This document shows, one piece after another, positions 45,508 to 54,840 of a DNA stretch of 64,000 nucleotides. The DNA comes from RYN-230 sp963723595 (GTDB lineage: Bacteria; Actinomycetota; Actinomycetes; Streptosporangiales; Streptosporangiaceae). The number at the start of each line of letters is the position of its first letter. Position 1 is the stretch's first letter. Under the pieces are notes generated by a model that saw only the letters and a program-made list of their open reading frames with translations, was not told the origin of the DNA and did no database searches. Location: positions 186,001 to 250,000 of the forward strand of contig CAVRRQ010000002.1 of the NCBI GenBank assembly GCA_963723595.1, written 5' to 3'. The position numbers were made by a program, and so were the translations under genes.

Positions 45508-48006
45508 CTAGAGCTGGCCCACGTCGGTGACCCGGAGCACGGCGTGGCCGGCCTCCTCGGAGGCGGCCAGGTCAACCTCCGCGGAGATGCCCCAGTCGTG
45601 GTCGCCGGCCGGGTCGTCGAAGATCTGCCGCAGCGTCCAGGCCTGCGCGCCCTCGTCGAGGATGAGCAGGGCGGGACCGCGGGCGTCCGGCCCGGTGCCG
45701 ATCTCGTCGTGCACGTCGAAGTACGGCTCGATCGCCGCCTCCCACGCCGCGGCGTCCCAGCCGTCGCCGGAGTCCAGCTCGCCCAGTTCCTCGTAGTGGC
45801 CGAGCGCGGCCAGCTCGACCCGGCGGAACAGGGTGTTGCGGACCAGGACCCGGAACGCGCGGACGTTACGGGTGACGGCGGGCGGCCCGGTCCCCGCATG
45901 GGCGACCAGCGTGCCGGAGGGGTCGCGGAGCTGCTCCCACTCGTCGAGCAGGCTGGAGTCAACCTGGCGGACCAGCTCGCCGAGCCACTCGATGAGGTCG
46001 GTGAGCTCCTCGGTCTTGGCCTCGGCCGGGACCGTGTTGCGGAGCGCCTTGTACGCGTCGGCCAGGTAGCGCAGCACCAGGCCCTCCGAGCGCGACAGGC
46101 CGTAGAACCCGACGTACTCCACGAAGGTCATGGCCCGCTCGTACATGTCGCGCACCACGGACTTCGGGGCCAGGGCGTAGTCCGCCACCCACGGGTGCCC
46201 GCGCCGGTACATGTCGTACGCGGCCTCGAGCAGCTCGTCCAGCGGCCTCGGATAGGTGACCGAGTCCAGCAGGTCCATCCGGGTGTCGTAGTCGATGCCG
46301 TCGGCCTTCATCTGCGCGACGGCCTCACCGCGGGCCTTGAACAGCTGGGCGGACAGCACCGTGCGCGGGTTATCCAGGGTCGCCTCAATGATGGAGACCA
46401 CATCGAGCGGGTAACTGGGCGACTCGCGGTCAAGGAGTTCGATGGCGGCCAGGGCCAGCGGGGACAGCGGCTGGTTCAGCGCGAAGTCGAACTGGAGGTC
46501 CACGGTGAGCCGGACCTGGCGCCCGTCGGCGTCCGGCTCGTCCAGCCGTTCCACCACTCCCCCGGCCAGCAGCGCCCGGTAGATGGCGATGGCCTGGTGG
46601 ATGTGCCGGCGCTGGGCGGCCCGGTCCTCGTGGTTGTCGGTCAGCAGGTGGCGCAGGGCGGTGAACGCGTCACCCGGGCGGCTGATCACGTTCAGCAGCA
46701 TGGCGTGGGTGACGTTGAAGCTGGACGTCAGCGGCTCGGGGTCGGCGGCGACCAGCCGCTCGTAGGTGGGCTGCCCCCAGGCGATGAACCCCTCGGGCGG
46801 CTTCTTGCGGACCACCTTGCGCCGCTTCTTCGGGTCGTCGCCGGCCTTGGCCAGCAGGCGCTCGTTCTCCACCACGTGCTCGGGGGCCTGCACCACCACC
46901 CGGCCGGTGGTGTCGAATCCGGCCCGGCCCGCCCGGCCCGCGATCTGGTGGAACTCCCGCGCCTGGAGCAGCCGCGTCTTGGAGCCGTCGTACTTGGACA
47001 TGGCGGTGAACAGGACGGTGCGGATCGGCACGTTGATGCCCACGCCCAGGGTGTCGGTCCCGCAGATGACCTTCAGCAGCCCGGCCTGGGCCAGGGTCTC
47101 CACCAGCCGGCGGTACTTGGGCAGCATCCCGGCGTGATGGACCCCGATGCCGTGCCGGACCAGCCGGGACAGGGTCTTCCCGAACCCGGCGGTGAAGCGG
47201 AAGCCGCCGATCAGCGCGGCGATCTCGTCCTTCTCCGCGCGGGAGCACACGTTCACGCTCATCAGCGCCTGGGCCTGCTCCAGCGCCGCGGCCTGGGTGA
47301 AGTGCACCACGTAGATGGGGGCCTGGTGGGTGCTGAGCAGCTCCTCCAGGGTCTCGTGCAGCGGCGTGGTCACGTAGGAGTAGGTGAGCGGCACCGGGCG
47401 CTCGGCCGACTCGACGACGGCGGTGGGCCGCCCGGTGCGCCGGGTCAGGTCGGCCTCGAACCGGGTGACGTCGCCCAGGGTCGCGGACATCAGCACGAAC
47501 TGCACCCGGGGCAGCTCGATGATCGGTACCTGCCAGGCCCAGCCGCGGTCGGGGTCGGCGTAGAAGTGGAACTCGTCCATCACGACCTGCCCGACGTCCG
47601 CGGCGGCGCCGTCCCGCAGCGCGATGGCGGCCAGCACCTCGGCGGTACAGCAGATGATCGGCGCGGTCGCGTTGACGCTGGCGTCGCCGGTCATCATGCC
47701 CACCTGGGCCGGGCCGAAGGCGGCGCACAGGGCGAAGAACTTCTCCGAGACCAGGGCCTTGATCGGCGCGGTGTAGAACGACCGGCGCCCGCCCGCCAGC
47801 GCCGCGAAGTGCGCGCCGGTGGCGACCAGGCTCTTGCCCGAGCCGGTCGGGGTGGACAGGATCACGTTGGCCCCGGACACCACCTCGATGAGCGCCTCTT
47901 CCTGGTGCGGGTAGAGGGCCAGGCCCTGCTCCTTGGCCCAGCCGGCGAACGCGTCGAAGACCGCGTCGGGCGCAGCGTCAGCCGGGAGAAGGTCGGTGAG
48001 GGTCAC
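45508..48006 (-). CDS. SKI2-like DEAD/DEAH helicase with DUF3516 domain
   Basis: This intact 832-residue superfamily 2 helicase has Q/motif I at LYPHQEEALIEV and STPTGSGKSLVATG, motif II MDEFHFYADPD, motif III LMSATLGDV, motif V GTDTLGVGINVP and motif VI HQIAGRAGRAGFD. The C-terminal half (from about 500) is the actinobacterial DUF3516 region, including LARPKSV-like YALAPKSVVRDMYERAM. Predicted role: RNA or DNA processing helicase, cytoplasmic. Four bases separate it from the convergent TetR gene. Confidence 0.88.
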   Translation of the reverse strand: MTLTDLLPADAAPDAVFDAFAGWAKEQGLALYPHQEEALIEVVSGANVILSTPTGSGKSLVATGAHFAALAGGRRSFYTAPIKALVSEKFFALCAAFGPAQVGMMTGDASVNATAPIICCTAEVLAAIALRDGAAADVGQVVMDEFHFYADPDRGWAWQVPIIELPRVQFVLMSATLGDVTRFEADLTRRTGRPTAVVESAERPVPLTYSYVTTPLHETLEELLSTHQAPIYVVHFTQAAALEQAQALMSVNVCSRAEKDEIAALIGGFRFTAGFGKTLSRLVRHGIGVHHAGMLPKYRRLVETLAQAGLLKVICGTDTLGVGINVPIRTVLFTAMSKYDGSKTRLLQAREFHQIAGRAGRAGFDTTGRVVVQAPEHVVENERLLAKAGDDPKKRRKVVRKKPPEGFIAWGQPTYERLVAADPEPLTSSFNVTHAMLLNVISRPGDAFTALRHLLTDNHEDRAAQRRHIHQAIAIYRALLAGGVVERLDEPDADGRQVRLTVDLQFDFALNQPLSPLALAAIELLDRESPSYPLDVVSIIEATLDNPRTVLSAQLFKARGEAVAQMKADGIDYDTRMDLLDSVTYPRPLDELLEAAYDMYRRGHPWVADYALAPKSVVRDMYERAMTFVEYVGFYGLSRSEGLVLRYLADAYKALRNTVPAEAKTEELTDLIEWLGELVRQVDSSLLDEWEQLRDPSGTLVAHAGTGPPAVTRNVRAFRVLVRNTLFRRVELAALGHYEELGELDSGDGWDAAAWEAAIEPYFDVHDEIGTGPDARGPALLILDEGAQAWTLRQIFDDPAGDHDWGISAEVDLAASEEAGHAVLRVTDVGQL

Positions 48007-48051
48007 AGATATGAAATGCTACCGGCCCGGTTAATGTTCCCGCGGGCCCGC

Positions 48052-48789
48052 TCAGCCCGCAGGCTGGCCGAGGATCCGGCGCAATGCGCGCGCGTCCCGC
48101 ACGGCATTCGCCTGGCCGTCGTTGTTGAAGTAGGCGAAAACGTCGCGGCCGGACGCGTCCCATTCCCGGATCCGGGCCGCCCACCAGGACAGATCAGCCT
48201 CGCTATAGGCGCCCGCGTACAGGTGCTGGTGATCGGGGCCGTGCAGCCGCACATAGGTGAAATCGGCGGTGGCCCGCAGAACGCACGGCAGGTTCGCGCC
48301 GCTCATCACGCAATAGGCGGCCCGGTGCGCCTCCAGCAGGGCGAACACCTCCTCGCAATGCCAGCTGGAATGGCGGAACTCCACCGCCACCCGCATCCAT
48401 TCCGGGACGAGCCGCAGGAAATAGGCCAGCCGCGCGTCGTCGCGGGCCTGGGCCGGGCCGAGCTGGGCCAGCAGGACGGCCCGTTTATCCCCCAGCTCGT
48501 GCCAGCCCGCGCCGATCCGCTGCAGCCAGGTTTCCGGGCCGTACAGTTTCCGGCCGTGGGTCAGGCCCCGCGGCGCCTTGACCGACAGGCAGAACCCCGC
48601 GGGCAATTTCTTTCTCCAATAACGGAACGTATCGGGCCGGGGCCACCGGTAGAAGCTGCTGTTCAGCTCGGCCGTGCTGAACGCGGCCGCGTAGCGGGCC
48701 AGCCGGTCCGTGGCCGGCAGTCCGGGCGGGTAAAGCTCTGGCTCCCAGTGGGCGTAGCTCCACCCCGACGTGCCGATCCTGATGGACAC
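48052..48789 (-). CDS. DUF72 (YecE-like) protein
   Basis: This intact 245-residue TIM-barrel-like protein begins IRIGTSGWSYAHWEPELYPP, the standard DUF72 start. TAELNSSFYRWPRPDTFRYW and FCLSVKAPRGLTHGR, then VEFRHSSWHCEEV and FAYFNNDGQANAVRDARAL follow. The family is widespread; its biochemical role is not settled. It lies 7 bp after a small hypothetical gene and 46 bp before the helicase gene, on one strand. Confidence 0.88.
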   Translation of the reverse strand: MSIRIGTSGWSYAHWEPELYPPGLPATDRLARYAAAFSTAELNSSFYRWPRPDTFRYWRKKLPAGFCLSVKAPRGLTHGRKLYGPETWLQRIGAGWHELGDKRAVLLAQLGPAQARDDARLAYFLRLVPEWMRVAVEFRHSSWHCEEVFALLEAHRAAYCVMSGANLPCVLRATADFTYVRLHGPDHQHLYAGAYSEADLSWWAARIREWDASGRDVFAYFNNDGQANAVRDARALRRILGQPAG

Positions 48790-48795
48790 CCCGGC

Positions 48796-49207
48796 TTACG
48801 CTCCGGGTGTTTCCCCGTCCGCGGGCTCGGTCGCCGGCGTCCGGACGGCCGGGCTGGCCAGCCTGGTCTTCGTTGCGGCGGTCTTTGCAGCCCGGCAGGC
48901 TCGCGTCCACCAGCGCGGTGGAGCCCGCCGGCCGGCTGGTGGTTTCCTCGGTCCGCTCCCGCAGCCGGTCCAGCGTCTCGCCGTCACCGAGCGGGATGGT
49001 GGCCTCCAGGCGGCTGCTCGCCTGGACCTCGGGCAGGTCCACGACCGCGTCGACCAGGTCGGCCCGGCGGCCCGGGGCCACGTGCCCGGATGCGGCGTGG
49101 ATCGACGCGCGGGTAGTCCCGCCGGGCTGCTGGGAGACGTCGGCCGCGGCGACCGTGTGATCGCCGTCCTTGATCTCAACGCGCCGGGCGTCCTCGGGAT
49201 CGGTCAT
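48796..49207 (-). CDS. Hypothetical charged protein, frameshifted
   Basis: ATG 49207 follows GAGGAGGTG. The first 105 residues, with DARRVEIKDGDHTVAAADVS, RADLVDAVVDLPEVQASSRL and ETLDRLRERTEETTS, form a compact alpha/beta-looking protein without Cys. In the initial frame no stop comes before the DUF72 gene interior. A frame change near 48890 gives a stop at 48796, 7 bp before DUF72, which is the neater solution. I do not recognise the family. It may be co-transcribed with DUF72. Confidence 0.5.
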
Positions 49208-49228
49208 GGAACACCTCCTCAAAGGTTG

Positions 49229-50779
49229 TTACCGTGCGCCTGCCCGGTCCGGCGCCCGCGAAACCGCCCGCCCGGTCAGCGACCGGAGCTTCGCGCCGAC
49301 CGCGCCGGGTGACCGGCTGGGCAGCTCCGCGTTCGGCTTGATCAGCAGCGTCGTCGCGGTCAGCCACAGGGCGGCGAAGATCAGGCTGCCGAGCACATCG
49401 GTCGGGTGGTGCTCGCCGCGGTACATCCGGGACAGCGCGATGGCCACCGGCATCACGACGGCCAGGGCCACGAACAGCCACCGCCACCAGCCCTTCGTGT
49501 GCCCCATGACCAGGATGGCAATCGCGACGTACAGGCAGGTGGTGGCGGCCATGTGCCCGGACGGGTAGGCCGAGGTGGGCAGGTGGTGGTCGAGGTGATG
49601 CACGTAGGGCCGGGGCCGCTTGACCACGGCGGCGGCGGCCAGGAACGCGGCCAGCTCGCCGAACATCACGACCGCGATGAAGATGACCGGCCGCCAGTGC
49701 CGGGTGACGGCCAGGAAGATCACGCACGCGGCGACGGCCACGATGAGGATCCCGGTCGTGGCGCAGGCCACGCTGACGTCGTTGCTCCACGAGTTCAGGG
49801 TCGGGGTGCGGTGCGCGGCGAACCAGCGCGGGATGGCGGTGTCTCCCAGCCACTTGTTGTGGCTGTACTTCACGACCAGCTCGCCGAAGCCGACGATGAT
49901 GCCGAGGATCAGTACCCAGGCGACGACGAGACCGGCGGCGATTCGGGCGCGCTCGCGGGCGGCGGATCTTTTCACGGTCTTGGTCGCAGTGCTTTTCCGC
50001 ACGGGGGCCTCCGGCTGGGCTGGTTGGCTAGGGACGGGGTCGAGATCGGTACGGGCCTCGGGTTCCAGTCCCTCGGCCAGGGGGTCGGTGACGGGCTGGC
50101 CTTCGGCCTGCCGGGTCAGCTCGAACGCGAACGCGGTGAGGCCGAGCCAGGTGATGCCCAGCGTCCAGCCGCCGAGCACGTCGGACAGGTAGTGGACGCC
50201 GAGCAGGATGCGGCTGATCCCGATCAGCGCGACGAGCGTGACGATCACGGCGCTGAACACGGTCCGCCAGCGGCCGCGGGCGGCGGGCAGGAAGACCAGC
50301 AACACCGCGCCGTAGCAGACGATCGACCCGAGCGAGTGGCCGCTGGGGAAGCTGTTCCCGCCGCCATGCGCGATCGGGTGGGCCACCACCGGGCGCAGCC
50401 GGCCGACCAGGTCCTTCAGGATCGGGTCCATGACCAGCGCGCCCGCGCCGGCGACCAGCAGGTACAGGGCCAGCCGCCAGCGGCGCCGGAAGGCCAGGAA
50501 GACCGCCGAGACCCCGATGACCGTCCACAGCACCCCGTCGCTGCCCAGCCAGGTGACCGCCTTGACCACCGAGACCAGGGCGGGATGCCCGGCGACGAGA
50601 TCGTTGATCCGGGCGGCGGCGCCGTGATCGACGGACTCCAGGGGGCGCCACTGCAGGCGGACGAGGACGAGCAGGATCGTGAACACCAGCGCCGCGGCGG
50701 TGACCGCGAGCAGCGGGGTCAGGCCGCGGCGCCCGGCCCCGCGGTTGGGGGGCCGGCGGTCGAGGGTGGAGGCCGACAT
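49229..50779 (-). CDS. Tandem double PAP2 phosphatase membrane protein
   Basis: This intact 516-residue protein (528 from ATG 50815) carries two complete PAP2 domains in one chain. Domain 1, residues 80-215: KDLVGRLRP, SFPSGHSLGS, SRILLGVHYLSDVLGG. Domain 2, residues 300-490: VVKRPRPYVHH, AYPSGHMAAT, SRMYRGEHHPTDVLG. Each has the Lys/Arg, His-acid and His-nucleophile triads of lipid phosphatases. A 60-residue charged linker joins them. Such enzymes dephosphorylate undecaprenyl-PP or phosphatidic acid on the outer face. It is 113 bp downstream of the glycan-synthase operon on the same strand. Confidence 0.87.
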   Translation of the reverse strand: MSASTLDRRPPNRGAGRRGLTPLLAVTAAALVFTILLVLVRLQWRPLESVDHGAAARINDLVAGHPALVSVVKAVTWLGSDGVLWTVIGVSAVFLAFRRRWRLALYLLVAGAGALVMDPILKDLVGRLRPVVAHPIAHGGGNSFPSGHSLGSIVCYGAVLLVFLPAARGRWRTVFSAVIVTLVALIGISRILLGVHYLSDVLGGWTLGITWLGLTAFAFELTRQAEGQPVTDPLAEGLEPEARTDLDPVPSQPAQPEAPVRKSTATKTVKRSAARERARIAAGLVVAWVLILGIIVGFGELVVKYSHNKWLGDTAIPRWFAAHRTPTLNSWSNDVSVACATTGILIVAVAACVIFLAVTRHWRPVIFIAVVMFGELAAFLAAAAVVKRPRPYVHHLDHHLPTSAYPSGHMAATTCLYVAIAILVMGHTKGWWRWLFVALAVVMPVAIALSRMYRGEHHPTDVLGSLIFAALWLTATTLLIKPNAELPSRSPGAVGAKLRSLTGRAVSRAPDRAGAR

Positions 50780-50891
50780 GGCGCCCAAGTGCCCCGCGGG
50801 CGTGCCTTCATGCATGAGCGCGACATGGCCGCCGGCCGCCCGTGGTCCTGCCCAGGAAGAAGAGCGGTCTTTGCCCAGGAAGAGAGCGGCT

Positions 50892-51047
50892 TTACCCCAG
50901 GAAGAAGAGCCGGATCAGGATCACCACCGCGACGATGGCCAGCGCGATCACGGCCTTGACCGCGAGGCCCCTCTCGTACCGGACCGCGGACCGGATCTCC
51001 TGGTCGAAGACTTCCATGGCCGCCTCATCGGGCTCGCTGACGGTCAC
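50892..51047 (-). CDS. 51-residue single-span membrane protein
   Basis: GTG 51047-51045 overlaps the TGA of the upstream GT2 gene (GTGA). The sequence is a 30-residue acidic N terminus (SEPDEAAMEVFDQEIRSAV) and one C-terminal membrane helix (VIALAIVAVVILIRLFFLG). Coupled translation with the synthase suggests a small subunit of the polysaccharide machinery, analogous in size and position to accessory peptides such as IcaD/PgaD, but no homology is claimed. Confidence 0.7.
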   Translation of the reverse strand: MTVSEPDEAAMEVFDQEIRSAVRYERGLAVKAVIALAIVAVVILIRLFFLG

Positions 51048-52540
51048 GCCGACGCCACCACCTTGCCGGTCTTCTCGGTCTTCTCCCAGTGGGCCTCGGC
51101 GTGCCGGAGTTCCTTCAGGTAGGCCGCGGCGGTGACCGCGCACAGCAGCGGCCCGTACCCGCCGACGTAGACGAACAGGGGCCCGGTGAGCCAGCCGAGA
51201 CGGCGCGTCTCGGCCACCTTGCCCAGGTAGGCCACGCCCATGCAGGCCGCCACCCAGATGTAGACGAACAGCTGGACCCCCAGGATCAGGCGGCTGCTCA
51301 CCGGCACCCCGGCGGCCGACAGCAGCGTCCGGGCCAGCAGGCTCAGCGGGCCGGGCAGGACGGCGGCCAGCAGGATGATCACGTTGACCACGCCCGGGAA
51401 CAGCAGCGCCTGCTTCCAGGTCCGCCGGGCCATCTGGGGATCGATGAGCAGGGCGAAGGAGGTGATGAACACGTAGGTGACCACGTTCACCAGCCACAGC
51501 ACGTGAAAAGCCGTGAAGGCCAGGTGGCGGTTGATGAAGAACAGGGTGACCAGCGAGGCCGACGCGCACACCATGAGGGCCGGCAGCAGGAGCAGGCAGA
51601 ACCAGATCAGGCCGAACGTGACGCCGCCCAGCCGGCTGCCGGCCTGCGGCCGGAACCAGACCCCCTTGAACTTGCGGGTGACCTGCATGTTCCCGCGGGC
51701 CCAGCGCAGCCGCTGGCGCCACAGCGCCCCGATGCTGCCGGGCTCTTCCGACCACACCACCGCGTGCGGCTCGAACACCGCCCGGCGGCCGCCGAGCTGG
51801 GTCTGGAAGGTGGTGACCGTGTCCTCGGCGAGGGTGCCCGTGTCCACCCGGCCGCCGATGGCCTCCATGTTCTCCCGGGAGTGCAGCTGGGCGCCCCCGG
51901 CCAGGCAGGCGATCGCGCCCAGCACCTCCTGGCTGCGGCGCGCGGCCGCCGACGCCACGATGTACTCGTAGCCGATGAACCGGGTCATGTAGTTGCCCGG
52001 GCGGCTGCCCTCCTTGATGTAGGCGGTCACCGAGCCGACCTCGGGGTCGGCCAGGTGGCGCGTCATCCGGCGCAGCGACACGGGCTCGTAGATGACGTCC
52101 GCGTCGATGATCAGGATGGCCTGGGCCCAGTCGTCGGCCAGCACCCGGTCCAGCCCGTGGTTGAGGGTGGCCGCCTTGCCCTCGCCGCCCCGGTCCCGCC
52201 GCAGGTGCAGCACGTTCCCCGGGTACTGGGCGACCTTGGCCGCGACCACCTCGGGGGTGGCGTCGGTGCTCGCGTCGTCCACCACGATGATCCGCAGGGC
52301 GCTGAGCGGATAGTCCAGATGCATCAGCCGGTCAACCGAGGTGCCGATGACCGCCGCCTCGTTCCAGGCCGGGATGATCACCGCGACCCGGGGCAGGTAC
52401 GGCGCGCACTTCGCGTAGTGCAGCCGCCGGAAGTGCAGCCCGACCAGCAGGAACTGGTAGTCCGCCACGAGCAGCGGCAGCGCCGCCAGCATGACCACGG
52501 CCACCAGCAGCCATTCGAGGCCGAGCAGGACATCCCTCAT
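51044..52540 (-). CDS. Processive GT2 glycosyltransferase A (PgaC/IcaA-like)
   Basis: This intact 498-residue membrane synthase starts at ATG 52540 after GAGAGGG. TM1-2 surround residues 8-30. The GT-A domain shows VAVIIPAWNEAAVIG, IIVVDDASTDATPEV, ILIIDADVIYEP (D-x-D), TLAEDTVTTFQTQ (catalytic Asp region) and QRLRWARGNMQ (Q-x-x-R-W), the full set for beta-1,4/1,6 processive synthases. Three or four C-terminal helices follow, with a final WEKTEKTGKVVA tail. It is about 60% similar to its neighbour by eye, so the two arose by duplication. It overlaps the 51-residue membrane protein. Confidence 0.88.
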   Translation of the reverse strand: MRDVLLGLEWLLVAVVMLAALPLLVADYQFLLVGLHFRRLHYAKCAPYLPRVAVIIPAWNEAAVIGTSVDRLMHLDYPLSALRIIVVDDASTDATPEVVAAKVAQYPGNVLHLRRDRGGEGKAATLNHGLDRVLADDWAQAILIIDADVIYEPVSLRRMTRHLADPEVGSVTAYIKEGSRPGNYMTRFIGYEYIVASAAARRSQEVLGAIACLAGGAQLHSRENMEAIGGRVDTGTLAEDTVTTFQTQLGGRRAVFEPHAVVWSEEPGSIGALWRQRLRWARGNMQVTRKFKGVWFRPQAGSRLGGVTFGLIWFCLLLLPALMVCASASLVTLFFINRHLAFTAFHVLWLVNVVTYVFITSFALLIDPQMARRTWKQALLFPGVVNVIILLAAVLPGPLSLLARTLLSAAGVPVSSRLILGVQLFVYIWVAACMGVAYLGKVAETRRLGWLTGPLFVYVGGYGPLLCAVTAAAYLKELRHAEAHWEKTEKTGKVVASA

Positions 52541-52568
52541 CGCGGCCACCCTCTCCGGGACCCGCCGG

Positions 52569-54067
52569 TCATACCGGCATCGCCACCTTGCCGGTCTTCT
52601 CGGTCTTCTCCCACGTCATCTCGGCGCCCCGGAGTTCCTTGACGTAGGACGCGAACGTGCACGCGCACAGCAGCGGCCCGTAGCCCGCGATGTAGATGAA
52701 CGCCGCCGCGAGAGGGCGGCCGAAGCGGTGCGGCTCGACGGCCTTGCCCAGGTAGGCAACCAGCATCGAGCCCGCCAGCCACGCGTAGGCGAACAGGACC
52801 AGGGCGCGCCGCTCCGCGAAGGTCAGGGTGATGCCCATCAGGGGCAGCACGTCATAGAAGATCATCCGCAGCAGCCGGGGGAAGCAGGCCGCGATGATGA
52901 TGCGACACGCTGATCACCCCGGGAAACAGGACGCCCTCCAGCCAGGCATGGCGGCCGGTGACCCAGTCGATCATGAGCACGAACGAGGTGATGAACACGT
53001 AGGTCAGCGCGTTGATGATCCACAGGACGTGGAACACGATCCAGGCCATCGCGAAGTTGCTGAAGTACAGGGTGATCAGGGACGCCGACGCCAGGATCAT
53101 GAAGACGGGCAGCAGGAACAGGCAGAACCAGAACACCGAGAAGCTGACGCTGCCCAGCCGGTGGGTGCGGCTGGGGCGGCACCACACCCGCCTGAACTGC
53201 TTGGTGACCTGGACGTTCCCGCGCGCCCAGCGCAGCCGCTGCTTCCACAGCCCATTGATGTCGCCGGGCTCCTCGGCCCACACGGTGGCGTGCGGCTCGA
53301 ACACCACCGAGTGCCCGGCCATCTGGGTCTTGAACGTGGTGAACGTGTCCTCGGCCAGCGAGGTGGTGTCGATCCGGCCGCCGATGGCCTCCAGGTTGGC
53401 CCGGGAGTGCAGCTGCGCCCCGCCCGCCAGGCAGGCGACGGCGCCGAGCACGTTCTGGGCCCGCCGGGCGGCGGCCTGGGCGGTGATGTACTCGTAGCCG
53501 ATGAACCGGGTCAGGTAGTTGCCCGGGCGGCTGCCCTCCTTGATGTAGGCGGTGACGGCGCCGACCCGCGGGTCGGCCAGGTGCCGGGTCATCGTGCGCA
53601 GCGAGTCCGGCTCGTAGATCACGTCGGCGTCCATGATCAGCAGCGCCTGCATCCAGTCGTCGGCGAGGATGATCCGCAGGCCGTGGTTGAGCGTGTGCGA
53701 CTTGCCCTCGCCGCCCTTCTCCCGGCGCAGGTGGATGACCTGCCCCGGGTACTGCACCGCCTTGGCCTTGATCACGCCGGGGGTGTCGTCGGTGCTCGCG
53801 TCGTCAACCACGAAGACCCGCAGCGACTCCGGCGGGTAGTCGAGCTGCATGAGCCGGTCGATCGAGGCCCCGATGACCGCGGCCTCGTTCCAGGCGGGCA
53901 CCAGGATGGCGGTCCGCGGGAAGATACGGCGCGACGGCCCGGTAGTGGTTGCGCCGGAAGTGGACGGCGACCAGCAGGTACTGGTAGCTGGCGGCCAGCA
54001 TGGGCACGGCGCCGAGCATGACGAGGAGCACCAGCACCCAGTCGAAGCCGTCGATCACCACCCCCAT
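52569..54067 (-). CDS. Processive GT2 glycosyltransferase B (paralogue of A), frameshifted
   Basis: ATG 54067 gives GFDWVLVLLVMLGAVPMLAA, then a frame change near 53930. The core keeps VVDDASTDDTPGV, LLIMDADVIYEPDSLR, SLAEDTFTTFKTQ and KQRLRWARGNVQVTKQF, so catalytic D-x-D, the Asp of T-E-D and Q-x-x-R-W are present. A second frame change near 52910 leads to the last helices and the same WEKTEKTGKVA tail as paralogue A. Two near-identical synthases side by side may form a heterodimer or make different polymers. Confidence 0.85.
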
Positions 54068-54076
54068 CAGGGCGCC

Positions 54077-54108
54077 GCGCCGGTCATGACGCCCGCGCCG
54101 GTCATGAC
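54077..54108. repeat. 14-bp direct repeat across PHP stop/GT2 start
   Basis: GCGCCGGTCATGAC occurs at 54077-54090 and 54095-54108. The second copy contains the PHP-gene stop. Each copy also has an ATG in the GT2 direction, so the repeat may be duplication of a translation-start region. Confidence 0.55.
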
Positions 54109-54840
54109 ACGGGGGCGGCCGGGACCGCCGCGAGGATCTCCCGGACCCGGGTGTAGCGCCCGACGCTGGCGCAGTCGTGGCTGTCGGTGCTGGCGACCAG
54201 GGGCACGCCCGGCCGCGGCCAGGGCCCGGATCGTGCGCGGGGACGGGCAGGCCCACTTCTCGTTGACCTCCACCCGCGCCCCGGCCCGGTAGCAGCCCTG
54301 GGCCAGGTGGTCCAGGGCCGGGCCGGGCACGTCCGCCTCGTCCAGGCCCATCTTGGGCAGCAGGCTGAACAGGTGGGCCAGCTGCGGCAGGGCGGTCCGC
54401 TGCAGGGCCCCGAGGGTGGCCGCGATGAGGCCGTCGATGACGTCGGCCGCCGAGCACTGGCGGCGCTCCAGGGCGTCCCGCATGTCCTGCGGCGGGACCG
54501 GGCCGTGGTCGCCCGGGTACTGGTGGTCCGCGATCAGCACCCGGTCCACCCCGCGGAGCGACGCGGGCAGGTCCAGTTCCCCGGCCCCGTTGAGGATCTT
54601 GGCTTCCACCCCGGCCAGCACCTCGAGGTCCGGCGCGGGCCGCAGCTCGCGCACCGCGGCCACGAAGTCCGGCACCCAGGCAGAGCCCTGGCGCACATGG
54701 TCGGCCAGGCAGACGACCCGCAGGCCCCGGTCCCGGGCCGCGCGGACGTTGTCGGCCACGGTGCTGACCGCGTCGTCGGAGAAGGTCGAGTGGACGTGGT
54801 GATCCTCGTCGAGGGCGACCAGCCCGGAGGGTGCCCTCAT
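54102..54840 (-). CDS. PHP-domain hydrolase (frameshifted near the C terminus)
   Basis: This is a metal-dependent phosphoesterase-type protein of about 245 residues. DEDHHVHSTFSDDA supplies the first H-x-H and the Asp ligand; VVCLADHVRQG, VLAGVEAKILN and RVLIADHQYPGDHG are the middle metal motifs. A frame change near 54200 then yields VASTDSHDCASVGRY with the final D-x-H ligands and stop 54104-54102. ATG 54840 overlaps the ATP-grasp stop by ATGA. All four PHP metal motifs are intact, so a histidinol-phosphatase-like or phosphoesterase activity is probable. Confidence 0.82.

Noticed and set aside
45544..49116. 1190-codon plus-strand frame opposite the helicase and DUF72 genes
   Set aside because: Opposite-strand shadow: the minus strand carries complete helicase motifs and DUF72.
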